A DNA stretch of 64,000 bases from Sphingobium sp. V4 (GTDB lineage Bacteria; Pseudomonadota; Alphaproteobacteria; Sphingomonadales; Sphingomonadaceae): NCBI RefSeq assembly GCF_029590555.1, contig NZ_CP081001.1, positions 1,364,001 to 1,428,000 on the forward strand, written 5' to 3'. The notes beneath the pieces are model-generated. The model did no database searches, was not told where the DNA came from, and was given only the letters and a program-made list of their open reading frames with translations. The first letter of the stretch is position 1; the number at the start of each line of letters is the position of its first letter. Positions 45,210 to 53,587 of this stretch are shown here, in pieces. The translations under genes were made by a program, and so were the position numbers.

Positions 45210-46211
45210 ATGACAGAGACGACGCACAATCGCGCCATGCTCCTTGCCGGGTTGGCGGCCGTGGCGGCCGCTGCGACCATTGGCTCGCTGCTGCTCGGCC
45301 CGGTCGACATTCCGATCGCGCGGATCTGGGCGGCGCTCTTCGGCGGGGCGGATCATGCTACACGCGTGATCCTGTTCCAACTGCGCCTGCCCCGGACGCT
45401 GATTGCCCTTGCCGTCGGCGCTATGCTGGGGCTGGCTGGCGCCGCGATGCAGGGCTATCTGCGCAATCCTCTGGCCGAACCGTCGGTGCTCGGCACATCG
45501 AGCGCCGCGGCGCTGGGCGCGGTCGCCGCGATCTATTACGGCCTTGCAAACATCCATCCGGTGATGCTGCCGCTTCTGTCGATTGGCGGCGCCTGTCTCT
45601 CGCTGCTGCTGCTGTTCCTGCTGGCCGGTCGGTCGGAAAGTCCATTGACGCTGATCCTGGCCGGGATCGCCGTGGCGACCGTGGCGCAGGCCGGGATTGC
45701 CCTGGCGCTGAACCTGTCACCCAATCCCTTCGCCGCCATGGAGATCATGACCTGGCTGATGGGTAGCCTGGAAAATCGGTCGTTCGACCATCTCTGGATC
45801 GCCCTGCCCTGCATCGTCGCCGGCCTGGCGTTATTGCTGTGGAATGCACGATCGCTCGATGCACTCACCCTTGGCGAGGATGGCGCGCAGGCGCTGGGCG
45901 TCGACCTTCGCCGCACGCGGTTGCGGCTGATGCTGGGCACGGCCATCGGCGTGGGCGGCGCAGTAGCCGTGTCGGGCGCGATCGGTTTCATCGGCCTCAT
46001 CGTGCCGCATCTGCTGCGCCCGCTGACGGACCGCAGCCCTTCGGCGATCCTGCTGCCCTCGGCGCTGGGCGGCGCGGCATTGCTGACCCTCGCAGACATG
46101 GCGGTGCGGTTGATCGACACGGCGAACGAGTTGAAGCTGGGCGTGGTGACAGCATTTCTCGGCATCCCGATCTTCCTCCTCCACCTGATGCGCGAGCGGC
46201 GGCTATGGTGA
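45210..46211 (+). CDS. btuC: Cobalamin ABC transporter permease BtuC (FecCD family)
   Basis: The protein has 333 residues and about ten membrane segments of the FecCD/BtuC type. Family signatures include LRLPRTLIALAVGAMLGLAGA, the NPLAEPSVLGTSSAAALG segment and the C-terminal GFIGLIVPHLLR loop that contacts the ATPase. It works with BtuD and BtuF to bring cobalamin across the inner membrane. Its start lies only 32 bases from the divergent btuF start. Iron-siderophore transport is the alternative for this family; the B12 neighbours decide. Confidence 0.9.
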   Translation: MTETTHNRAMLLAGLAAVAAAATIGSLLLGPVDIPIARIWAALFGGADHATRVILFQLRLPRTLIALAVGAMLGLAGAAMQGYLRNPLAEPSVLGTSSAAALGAVAAIYYGLANIHPVMLPLLSIGGACLSLLLLFLLAGRSESPLTLILAGIAVATVAQAGIALALNLSPNPFAAMEIMTWLMGSLENRSFDHLWIALPCIVAGLALLLWNARSLDALTLGEDGAQALGVDLRRTRLRLMLGTAIGVGGAVAVSGAIGFIGLIVPHLLRPLTDRSPSAILLPSALGGAALLTLADMAVRLIDTANELKLGVVTAFLGIPIFLLHLMRERRLW

Positions 46212-47002
46212 TGCTCGAACTGGACCGGGTCTGCGTCGCACTGGGCCGCCGCCAGGTGCTGAGCGGCGTTTCGGCAACCTTCGGCGCCGGGGCGCTGGTA
46301 GGGATCGTCGGTCCCAACGGCGCCGGCAAATCCACCCTCGCGCGGGCCATGCTGGCGCTGGTACCCGCGCAGGGGCGCGTCCTGATCGACAGCTCAGATG
46401 TGGCCGCCATGCGCCGCGATGACCTCGCCCGGCGGATCGCCTATCTTCCCCAGGGCCAGACGCTGCACTGGCCTCTGACGGTCGAGCGCCTGGTCGGCCT
46501 CGGTCGCCTGCCCCATCTCGGACCCATGTCGCGGATCGGCCCGCACGATGCCGCCGCCATCGAGCGGGCCATGACGCGGGCCGATGTGCTGGACCTGCGG
46601 CAGCGAGTCGCGACCGAATTGTCCGGCGGCGAACGCGCACGTGTACTGCTGGCAAGGGCGCTGGCGGTCGAAGCGCCCACCCTGATCGCCGACGAACCGC
46701 TCGCCAGCCTGGACCCCGGCCACCAGATCGACGTCATGGACCTGCTCCGCGCACAAGCGCATGACGGCGCGCTCGTCATCGCCGTCCTTCATGACCTGAC
46801 CATGGCGGCTCGCTATTGCGACCGGCTCCTGCTGATCGATCAGGGAAGGCTGGTCGCCGACGGCACGCCTGCGGATGTCCTTACCAACGGCCATCTTCGC
46901 GATGTCTATGGGATCGAGGCGGAGGTGCATCTGGGCGGAGCCTGGCCAACGGTCACGCCGCTGGCGCGCAGCCCGTTGACCGCGCCATCGAAATCGATGT
47001 AA
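46205..47002 (+). CDS. btuD: Cobalamin ABC transporter ATP-binding protein BtuD
   Basis: The protein has 265 residues (263 from an ATG at 46211). Walker A is VGPNGAGKST, the signature is LSGGERARVLLARAL, Walker B is LIADEPLASLD and the switch histidine is in AVLHDLTMA. It is the FepC/BtuD-type ATPase paired with BtuC, whose stop it overlaps. The second cobalamin riboswitch begins directly after its stop. Confidence 0.91.
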   Translation: MVMLELDRVCVALGRRQVLSGVSATFGAGALVGIVGPNGAGKSTLARAMLALVPAQGRVLIDSSDVAAMRRDDLARRIAYLPQGQTLHWPLTVERLVGLGRLPHLGPMSRIGPHDAAAIERAMTRADVLDLRQRVATELSGGERARVLLARALAVEAPTLIADEPLASLDPGHQIDVMDLLRAQAHDGALVIAVLHDLTMAARYCDRLLLIDQGRLVADGTPADVLTNGHLRDVYGIEAEVHLGGAWPTVTPLARSPLTAPSKSM

Positions 47003-47011
47003 CGCGGCGTC

Positions 47012-47173
47012 GCGACAGGTTCCCCGGAGACGGGGACGAAGATGGGAACGGGACAAACCCGGCTGCCCCTGCAACTGTACGCGGCGAGCCATCGGCCATA
47101 TGCCATTGGGACGAATGTCCCGAGAAGGCGGCCGACCGGCGCTGACCCGCAAGCCAGGAGACCTGCCTGTCGC
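47012..47173 (+). promoter_or_regulatory. Cobalamin riboswitch upstream of the DUF1636-cobT operon
   Basis: The aptamer core is clear: GATGGGAAC, GGCTGCCCCTGCAACTGTACGC (split here only for length), the GCCATTGGGACG...CCCGAGAAGGCGG arm, and the B12 box GCCAGGAGACCTGCC at 47153-47167. P1 is GCGACAGG at 47012-47019 with CCTGTCGC at 47166-47173. A copy of the 5' P1 strand, CGACAGG, recurs at 47229-47235 and could compete for the 3' strand. It should repress the salvage operon when B12 is present. Confidence 0.94.
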
Positions 47174-47350
47174 CGTCGTCTTTCGCGCGGACAGGGTGAG
47201 CCGGGCGGACGGGGGTCAACCCGAGCGACGACAGGGAAGCCGCGCGAAGCGCGGTCGATGTCGTGCGCGCCAGGGCAATCGCATCGGCCGGTTCGGGCGG
47301 CATTGTCGATGGGGGGTAGCCGTGCCGATATTTGTTGAGCGAGATGTCCA
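47174..47350 (+). promoter_or_regulatory. Expression platform and leader after the second riboswitch
   Basis: The 177-base leader holds the alternative P1 partner CGACAGG (47229-47235), followed directly by a GC hairpin CCGCGC-GAA-GCGCGG (47240-47254). No U-tract follows that hairpin, so control may be at translation or through Rho. No small gene with a ribosome-binding site is visible. Confidence 0.5.
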
Positions 47351-47758
47351 GTGCTGAAGCCGGTCGATACGGGACCGGCCGTGGTGGCGTGCAACACTTG
47401 CCGTCACAGTCGCGACGCGCGGGAAGATCAGGACGGCGCGCGCGGTGGCGCGCGACTGGCCGCCGCCCTGAAACGCGTGAAGGCCAGCGATCCGCGCTAT
47501 GATGGCATCGCCGTGCAGGAAATGCCGTGCCTCTTCGCCTGCCAGGATTTCTGCACCGTCCACCTGCGCGCGCCGGACAAGGTCGGCTATGTGCTGGGCC
47601 GTTTCGAGCCGGGCGAAGAGTCCGCCCGCGCCATCCTCGACTATGCCGTCCATTATGCGGCGAGCGAACATGGCCGCGTGCCCTTTTCACACTGGCCCCA
47701 GGGCGTCAAAGGTCATTTCATCACGCGCACGCCGCCACCGGGATTTGTCGCCGAATGA
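47351..47758 (+). CDS. DUF1636 family cysteine-rich protein
   Basis: The protein has 135 residues and starts with GTG at 47351. Five cysteines are arranged as C14-x-x-C17 and C60-x3-C64-x3-C68, in a layout like thioredoxin-fold [2Fe-2S] ferredoxins. The biochemical role of DUF1636 is not established. It is the first gene after the second cobalamin riboswitch and is coupled to cobT by ATGA, so a role in corrinoid salvage, cobalt handling or redox supply for Co(II) reduction is plausible. That role is inference only. Confidence 0.8.
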   Translation: MLKPVDTGPAVVACNTCRHSRDAREDQDGARGGARLAAALKRVKASDPRYDGIAVQEMPCLFACQDFCTVHLRAPDKVGYVLGRFEPGEESARAILDYAVHYAASEHGRVPFSHWPQGVKGHFITRTPPPGFVAE

Positions 47759-48771
47759 CCAGCTATGGCTCGATCGCCGCCTTCGAAGCCGCGCTGTCCG
47801 ACTTGCCTGCGCCGGATTGGGTGGCGGAGGCGGCCGCCCGCGCGCGGCAGGCGCAATTGACCAAGCCGGCTGGCTCGCTCGGTCGCCTGGAGGACGTCGC
47901 TATCTTCCTGGCGGGCTGGCAGCGCCGGGAACGCCCCCGAATGGACCGGGCGCGCGCGGCCGTCTTTGCGGGCAATCATGGCGTCACTGTCCACGGCGTC
48001 AGCGCCTTCCCGACCGGCGTCACGGCGCAGATGGTCGCCAACTTCCGCGCGGGCGGCGCGGCCATCAACGCATTGTCGGGCGCGGCCGGGCTGGACCTCA
48101 AGGTCGTCGCTCTCGACCTGGACCGGCCCACCGCCGATTTCTCGGCGGTGGCTGCCATGACGGCCGCGGAATGTCTCGACGCGCTGAATGCCGGAGCGGC
48201 GGTGGTCGAAGAAGGCCTGGACCTCCTCGTCCTCGGGGAGATGGGCATCGGCAACTCTACGTCCGCCGCTGCCATTTGTGCGCGCAGCTTCGGCTCCGCA
48301 GCGGAAACCTGGGTCGGTCCGGGCACGGGCGTCGATGACGCGGGCATCAGCCGCAAGATCGACGTCATAGACCGCGCGATCGCACGCCACGCCTCGGCGC
48401 CCCGCTCCGCCTTCGAGACATTGCGCCTCGTAGGCGGCCGGGAAATCGCGGCCATCGCGGGCGCGGTGCTGCGCGCGCGCCAGCTCTCGGTGCCGGTGCT
48501 GCTCGACGGTTTCATCTGCTGCTCTGCGATCGCGCCGCTCGCCGTCGAACGTCCCGCGATCACGGCGCATTGTCTTGCTGGCCATTGTTCGGCCGAGCCA
48601 GGTCATGCCCGATTGCTCGAACAGCTCGACCTTGCGCCGCTGCTGTCGCTGGGGATGCGTCTGGGGGAAGGTAGCGGGGCAGCGGTCGCCGCTGCCGTCG
48701 TCCGCGCTGCCTTGGCCGCGCATGATCAGATGGCGACTTTCGCGCAAGCCGCCGTCTCCGGATCGACATGA
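47755..48771 (+). CDS. cobT: Nicotinate-nucleotide--dimethylbenzimidazole phosphoribosyltransferase
   Basis: The protein has 338 residues and makes alpha-ribazole 5'-phosphate, activating the lower ligand of B12. Family signatures are LTKPAGSLGRLE, VFAGNHGVT, GEMGIGNST, the GPGTG loop, and the C-terminal catalytic glutamate in LGMRLGEGSGA. The ATG at 47755 overlaps the DUF1636 stop, and the next gene overlaps its own stop by four bases, so the salvage genes are strictly coupled. Confidence 0.96.
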   Translation: MTSYGSIAAFEAALSDLPAPDWVAEAAARARQAQLTKPAGSLGRLEDVAIFLAGWQRRERPRMDRARAAVFAGNHGVTVHGVSAFPTGVTAQMVANFRAGGAAINALSGAAGLDLKVVALDLDRPTADFSAVAAMTAAECLDALNAGAAVVEEGLDLLVLGEMGIGNSTSAAAICARSFGSAAETWVGPGTGVDDAGISRKIDVIDRAIARHASAPRSAFETLRLVGGREIAAIAGAVLRARQLSVPVLLDGFICCSAIAPLAVERPAITAHCLAGHCSAEPGHARLLEQLDLAPLLSLGMRLGEGSGAAVAAAVVRAALAAHDQMATFAQAAVSGST

Positions 48772-49337
48772 ACAGCTTTCCGCTGCACCTGCTGCGCCAT
48801 GGCGCACCGCTGCATCCCGGTCTGATGCTGGGGTGGAGCGACGACGCGCCCACGACGGAGGGCATCAGCGCCTGCGTGCGGCAGGTGGCGGATCTCGATG
48901 TCGAGCGACTGGCCACGTCCGACCTGCAACGATGCAGCCTGACCGCCAGCGCGATCGGCGATGGCCGGCACCTGCCGGTGGAGAGCGATCCCCGCTGGCG
49001 CGAACTGGACTTTGGCGCATGGGACGGTTTGCCGGCCAGCGCCATTGATCCTGACGCGATCGGGCGCTTCTGGAACGATCCCGACCTGCACCCCCCGCCC
49101 GAAGGCGAGCGCTGGGCGGCCTTGGTCGACCGCATCGGCGCGGCCATTGCGGACCTCGCGCCCTGCCCCACGCTGGTCGTGACCCATGGTGGCGCGATGC
49201 GTGCCGCGCTTCACATCCTCTGCGGCATCCCCCTGCCGCAGCTGTGGGCATTCGACCTGCCTTATGGTGCGCTGCTTTCGCTGGACGTCTGGCCGGGCAC
49301 GCCCCGCGCCGCCCGGATCAAGGGGTTGCGCGCATGA
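48768..49337 (+). CDS. Histidine phosphatase family protein (probable alpha-ribazole phosphatase)
   Basis: The protein has 189 residues. The phosphoglycerate-mutase-like active site is complete: the phosphohistidine in LLRHGAP, an arginine and glutamate in WRELDFGAWDG, and the second histidine in VTHGGAMRA. Its place between cobT and cobS makes it the likely CobC-type alpha-ribazole-5'-phosphate phosphatase of B12 assembly. Assignment to this substrate is from context. Confidence 0.88.
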   Translation: MNSFPLHLLRHGAPLHPGLMLGWSDDAPTTEGISACVRQVADLDVERLATSDLQRCSLTASAIGDGRHLPVESDPRWRELDFGAWDGLPASAIDPDAIGRFWNDPDLHPPPEGERWAALVDRIGAAIADLAPCPTLVVTHGGAMRAALHILCGIPLPQLWAFDLPYGALLSLDVWPGTPRAARIKGLRA

Positions 49338-50053
49338 AGGGGCTGATCCTCGCCATCCAGTTCCTGACCCGCCTGCCGATGCCCCGCGTCACCGCGGACG
49401 GCGGGGATTTCGCTGCCTCGATCCGCTGGTTTCCGGCGGTCGGCTTGATCATCGGCGCGATGATCGCGGTCGCTGCCTGGGGTGGCGCGCTGATCGATCC
49501 GTGGCTCGGCGCCCTCGGCGCATTGACCCTGTGGGTTCGGATAACGGGTGGGCTTCATCTCGATGGGCTGGGCGACATAGCCGATGCCGCCGGCGCAGCG
49601 CACAAGGACCGCGCGCGGCTGATCGCGGTCCTTGCCGACCCCCATGTGGGCAGCTTCGCGGTCGTGACCATCGTCCTGCAACTGATCGCCAAGCTGATCC
49701 TGCTCCGCCTGCTCATCGAGACGCAGGCTTTCTCCATGATCGCGGTCATCCCATTTGCCGCGCGTATCGGTCCCCTCTTCTGGTCCCGCGCCCTGCCGCA
49801 ACTTCATGATGGGCTGGCGGCGCAGTTCCGCAACGCGGTTCGTGTGCGCGATCTTGCGATATGGACCGCGGCCCTCGCCGTCATTGCACTGGCCTCTCCC
49901 CCGCTGCTCGCGACGCCCCTGATCCTGCCGCTCTGGGCCATGTGGCTCCGTCGCCGCATCGGCGGCATTTCGGGTGACGGGCATGGCGCGGGCATCGAGG
50001 TGGCGGAAAGCCTGCTGCTCCTGTCTGCCTTGCTGTGGGTTCAGGCGGCATGA
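49334..50053 (+). CDS. cobS: Adenosylcobinamide-GDP ribazoletransferase (cobalamin synthase)
   Basis: The protein has 239 residues and several membrane segments. It joins adenosylcobinamide-GDP to alpha-ribazole (phosphate) in the inner membrane. The acidic catalytic segment GGLHLDGLGDIADA is typical of CobS, as are the N-terminal FLTRLPMP and the DGHGAG segment near the end. It overlaps both neighbours by four bases. Confidence 0.95.
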   Translation: MKGLILAIQFLTRLPMPRVTADGGDFAASIRWFPAVGLIIGAMIAVAAWGGALIDPWLGALGALTLWVRITGGLHLDGLGDIADAAGAAHKDRARLIAVLADPHVGSFAVVTIVLQLIAKLILLRLLIETQAFSMIAVIPFAARIGPLFWSRALPQLHDGLAAQFRNAVRVRDLAIWTAALAVIALASPPLLATPLILPLWAMWLRRRIGGISGDGHGAGIEVAESLLLLSALLWVQAA

Positions 50054-51030
50054 CGGACATCTGGACCTGGCATGGCGGCGCGCTGGAGGCGGCGAAACGC
50101 CATTTCGGGGCGGGCGCGGAACCGTGGATCGACCTGTCGACCGGCATTAATCCGAAAGCCTGGCCCGGCACGGCGGGACTCTCCATCGACTGGCGGCGCC
50201 TGCCCGAACCCGACAGTTTGCGACAACTCGAAACCGCAGCAGCTGTCCATTTCGGTGTCGACCCGCAGCATGTCTGCGCCGTACCGGGAACCGAAACGGG
50301 GTTGCGACTGGCGGGGTGCCTGATCGGCGGCCCGGCCCGCCATGTCGCTCCCAGCTATCGCACCCATGGCGAAATGATCGTAGGCTCCAGAGCGATCGAA
50401 TGGATCGCCACGGGCGGCTCATCGGAAACGCTGATCCTCGCCAATCCCAACAATCCCGACGGTCGGTGGCTGGACCGGGAGCAAATGCGCGCATTGCTGG
50501 AGGCGCGCGCGCATCACGGCTGGCTGCTGGTCGACGAAGCCTTTGCGGACAGCGATCCGGCGATCAGCGTTGCATCTTTGGTGAGCGAAACGCGAAGGCT
50601 GCTCGTCTTCCGCTCCTTCGGCAAATTTTTCGGGCTGGCCGGCGTGCGCCTTGGCTTCGTGATCGGCCCCTCGCAAGTGCTGGCGCCGTTGCGGGAGCAG
50701 TTGGGCGCCTGGCCACTTTCCACGGCGGCGATCGCGATCGGGACCGCCGCCTATCGCGATCGACCGTGGATCGCGGCAACCCGCGAGCGGTTGGACCACG
50801 AAGCCGCGCGGCTTGACGCCGTGCTTGTGCGATGCGGGCATCAGCCGATCGGTCGCTGCCCGCTGTTCCGGCTCATCGAGACGGACGAGGCGCCTCAACT
50901 GTTCGACCGGCTGGCCCGCGCGGCGATCCTGACGCGGCCCTATGAGCCCGACCGTCGCTGGTTGCGGATCGGACTGCCGCCCGACCAGGCGGCGCTTGAC
51001 CGTCTTGAGCGGGTCATGGCGCATGGCTGA
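50050..51030 (+). CDS. cobD: Threonine-phosphate decarboxylase-like PLP enzyme (CobD/CobC type)
   Basis: The protein has 326 residues of the class I/II aminotransferase fold. The PLP lysine is in FRSFGKFFGLAGVRLG, and NPNNPDGRW and LVDEAFAD carry the cofactor contacts. In Salmonella CobD decarboxylates L-threonine phosphate to the aminopropanol phosphate linker of B12; the Pseudomonas denitrificans name is CobC. A histidinol-phosphate aminotransferase is the nearest alternative, but position between cobS and cbiB decides. Confidence 0.92.
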   Translation: MTDIWTWHGGALEAAKRHFGAGAEPWIDLSTGINPKAWPGTAGLSIDWRRLPEPDSLRQLETAAAVHFGVDPQHVCAVPGTETGLRLAGCLIGGPARHVAPSYRTHGEMIVGSRAIEWIATGGSSETLILANPNNPDGRWLDREQMRALLEARAHHGWLLVDEAFADSDPAISVASLVSETRRLLVFRSFGKFFGLAGVRLGFVIGPSQVLAPLREQLGAWPLSTAAIAIGTAAYRDRPWIAATRERLDHEAARLDAVLVRCGHQPIGRCPLFRLIETDEAPQLFDRLARAAILTRPYEPDRRWLRIGLPPDQAALDRLERVMAHG

Positions 51031-51961
51031 TCCGGTCGCGCTGGGCGCACTGATGCTGGACGCCGCGCTCGGCTGGCCCCATTCGCTCTATCGCCGCATA
51101 GGCCATCCGGTCGGATGCTTCGCGCGCCTGATCGATGGATGCGAGACGCGCTGGAACCGGCCGGAGCGATCATTCGCCGTGCGCCGGGCGCTGGGTATTG
51201 TCACGGTCCTGATGCTCGTACTGAGCAGCGGCGGCCTGGCCTGGATGCTGGCTCGCCTCGCAGCCCAGGTTCCGGGAGGTCTTGCCTGGACGGCTCTTGC
51301 CCTGTTCGCTTGGCCGGGACTGGCCCAGCGCAGCCTGTTCGATCATGTCCGCCCGGTAGCCATCGCGTTGGAAACCGGCGATCTGCCGGCCGCCCGCATC
51401 GCCGTAAGCGCCATTGTCGGCCGCGACACGGCGGCCCTTGAAGAATGCGGGGTCGCACGGGCCGCCATCGAAAGCCTCGCCGAAAGCTTTTGCGACGGGG
51501 TCGTGGCTCCGCTCTTCTGGCTGTTGGTCCTGGGGCTGCCCGGCATCTGGGTCTATAAGGCCATCAACACCGCGGACAGCCTGATCGGTCATTATGAGCA
51601 ACGCTGGCGCGCTTTCGGCTGGGCCGCAGCCAGGACGGATGATCTGCTCAATATCATCCCGGCGCGACTGTCCGGCCTGCTGCTCTGCGTTGCGGGCGGG
51701 GGCGGCTGGCGTATATTGTTGCGCGACGCGCGTAACCATGCGTCCCCCAACGCCGGGTGGCCCGAAGCGGCCATGGCGGGGGCGCTTCGTGTCCGCCTTG
51801 CCGGCCCCGTATCCTATGACGGTCATGTCCATGCCAAGCCATGGATCGGGGACGAGGGACTGGATGCGATCGCCGGCGATGTCGGACGTGCGCTCGCCAT
51901 TTACCGCCGCGCCTGCATTCTGCTGTGGCTGATCGCCGCTGTCGTCGCGTGGTTGTCATGA
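51023..51961 (+). CDS. cbiB: Adenosylcobinamide-phosphate synthase CbiB
   Basis: The protein has 312 residues with several membrane segments. It attaches aminopropanol (phosphate) to adenosylcobyric acid. Family signatures include GWPHSLYRRIGHPVG near the start, IVGRDTAALEE, the ESFCDGVVAPLFW segment and DLLNIIPARLSG. It is called cobD in Pseudomonas denitrificans naming, which should not be confused with the upstream gene. The start overlaps the previous stop by eight bases. Confidence 0.94.
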   Translation: MADPVALGALMLDAALGWPHSLYRRIGHPVGCFARLIDGCETRWNRPERSFAVRRALGIVTVLMLVLSSGGLAWMLARLAAQVPGGLAWTALALFAWPGLAQRSLFDHVRPVAIALETGDLPAARIAVSAIVGRDTAALEECGVARAAIESLAESFCDGVVAPLFWLLVLGLPGIWVYKAINTADSLIGHYEQRWRAFGWAAARTDDLLNIIPARLSGLLLCVAGGGGWRILLRDARNHASPNAGWPEAAMAGALRVRLAGPVSYDGHVHAKPWIGDEGLDAIAGDVGRALAIYRRACILLWLIAAVVAWLS

Positions 51962-51983
51962 CCCTGCCCAAAAGGAGCTTTGC

Positions 51984-52496
51984 ATGGACGGACATCGCCT
52001 TTTCGTGCTGGGTGGCGCCAGATCCGGCAAGAGCCGCCATGCCCAACACCGCGCCGAGTCGCTTGAAGGACGCCTGACATTCGTCGCGACCGCCCAGGCC
52101 CATGATGATGAAATGCGCGACCGCATCGCCCGGCATCAGGCCGATCGCGACCAGCGCTGGAGGACGATCGATGCTTCCGTCGCTCTCCCCGAAGCGATCC
52201 AGGCGCTCGACGGCCGGGACCATGTCGTACTGGTCGACTGCCTGACCCTGTGGTTGTCCAACCTCTTGCTGATGGATGCCGACATTCCTGCCGCGTGCGA
52301 TCGGTTGACGCGGGCCATCGGTGACTTCTCCGGTCACATCATCCTCGTCGCAAATGAGGTCGGGTTCGGGATCGTCCCCGACAATGTGCTTGCCCGCCGG
52401 TTTCGCGACGATGCCGGTCGGTTGAACCAGCGGGTGGCGGCGATTGCCGATGAAGTCCTGCTGGTCGCAGCAGGGCTGCCGCTCCGTCTGAAATAA
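51984..52496 (+). CDS. cobU: Bifunctional adenosylcobinamide kinase / guanylyltransferase
   Basis: The protein has 170 residues. The P-loop is GGARSGKSRHAQ, followed by the ATAQAHDDEMRDRIARH segment with the guanylylated histidine, and NEVGFGIVP. It phosphorylates adenosylcobinamide and transfers GMP, preparing the substrate of CobS. The ATG at 51984 has AAAAGGAG upstream. It is the last gene of the salvage operon; a gap of 137 bases separates it from the next gene. Confidence 0.95.
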   Translation: MDGHRLFVLGGARSGKSRHAQHRAESLEGRLTFVATAQAHDDEMRDRIARHQADRDQRWRTIDASVALPEAIQALDGRDHVVLVDCLTLWLSNLLLMDADIPAACDRLTRAIGDFSGHIILVANEVGFGIVPDNVLARRFRDDAGRLNQRVAAIADEVLLVAAGLPLRLK

Positions 52497-52633
52497 ATCC
52501 GTGCGCCGCCAGTAGAATATCTGCCGATCGGGCCATTGCGGCGCTCCGCCTTCCATCGCTACAATGCAGCCTGCACCGTCCGTTGGAACATATCGCGTCA
52601 TGCCTTTGCCGGCCCATCTTCCGAACAGCCGAC

Positions 52634-53587
52634 ATGACTGAGATCGCAGTCGCACGCACGCAGGACATGCGCTTCGTGCCTGGTGGAACCTTCCTGATGG
52701 GCTCGGACCGCTTCTATCCGGAGGAAGCGCCCGCCCGGCGGGTCCAGGTCGACGGCTTCTGGATAGACGAGGCGCCCGTCACCAACCGGGATTTCGCCCT
52801 GTTCGTCGCGGCCACCGGTTACCGTACACTGGCGGAAATCGCGCCGGACGCCAAGGATTATCCCGGCATGGACCCGGCCATGGCGCGGGCCGGATCGCTC
52901 CTCTTCCAGCGCACAGCCGGCCCGGTGGACCTTTTCGATTACAGCCAGTGGTGGACTTTCAGCTTCGGCACGGACTGGCGCCATCCCCACGGCCCGGACA
53001 GCAGCGCGGAGGAATTGCCCGATCACCCCGTGGTTCATGTCGCTTATCAGGATGCCGAAACCTATGCCCGCTGGGCCGGCAAGGCGCTGCCGACCGAGGC
53101 CGAATGGGAATATGCCGCACGGGGCGGCCTGGACGGGGCGGACTATGCGTGGGGCGACACGCTTGCGCCTGACGGACGGATGCTTGCTAATTACTGGCAG
53201 GGCGCCTTTCCCTACGGCAATACGCTGGAGGACGGCTATGAGCGCACGTCGCCCGTGCGCTCCTATCCCGCCAATGGCTATGGCCTCTACGACATGATCG
53301 GCAATGTATGGGAATGGACGACAGACTGGTTCGCCCAGCACCGGATAGAGCGCAAGGCGAAGGGGAGTTGCTGCGTGCCGTCCAACCCCCGCGGCGGGAC
53401 GAAACGTGAGAGCTTCGACCCAGCGACGCCCCGCGTCTCCATCCCCCGCAAGGTGCTGAAGGGCGGATCGCATTTGTGCGCCGCCACTTATTGCCAACGC
53501 TATCGGCCGGCAGCGCGCCATCCCCAGGCGGTGGACAGCGCGACCAGCCATATCGGCTTCCGCTGCATCGTTCGCGATCATGGATGA
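52634..53587 (+). CDS. Formylglycine-generating enzyme family protein
   Basis: The protein has 317 residues of the SUMF1/FGE fold. The catalytic copper-binding cysteine pair is present as Cys282 and Cys287 in SHLCAATYCQRYRPAAR, matching the C-x4-C of aerobic FGE, which oxidises a cysteine in C-x-P-x-R to formylglycine in sulfatases. GGTFLMGSD, the LPTEAEWEYAARGG segment and the GNVWEWT motif are complete. No signal peptide is seen from the ATG at 52634. No sulfatase is encoded in the window. The stop overlaps the next gene by eight bases. Confidence 0.9.
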   Translation: MTEIAVARTQDMRFVPGGTFLMGSDRFYPEEAPARRVQVDGFWIDEAPVTNRDFALFVAATGYRTLAEIAPDAKDYPGMDPAMARAGSLLFQRTAGPVDLFDYSQWWTFSFGTDWRHPHGPDSSAEELPDHPVVHVAYQDAETYARWAGKALPTEAEWEYAARGGLDGADYAWGDTLAPDGRMLANYWQGAFPYGNTLEDGYERTSPVRSYPANGYGLYDMIGNVWEWTTDWFAQHRIERKAKGSCCVPSNPRGGTKRESFDPATPRVSIPRKVLKGGSHLCAATYCQRYRPAARHPQAVDSATSHIGFRCIVRDHG

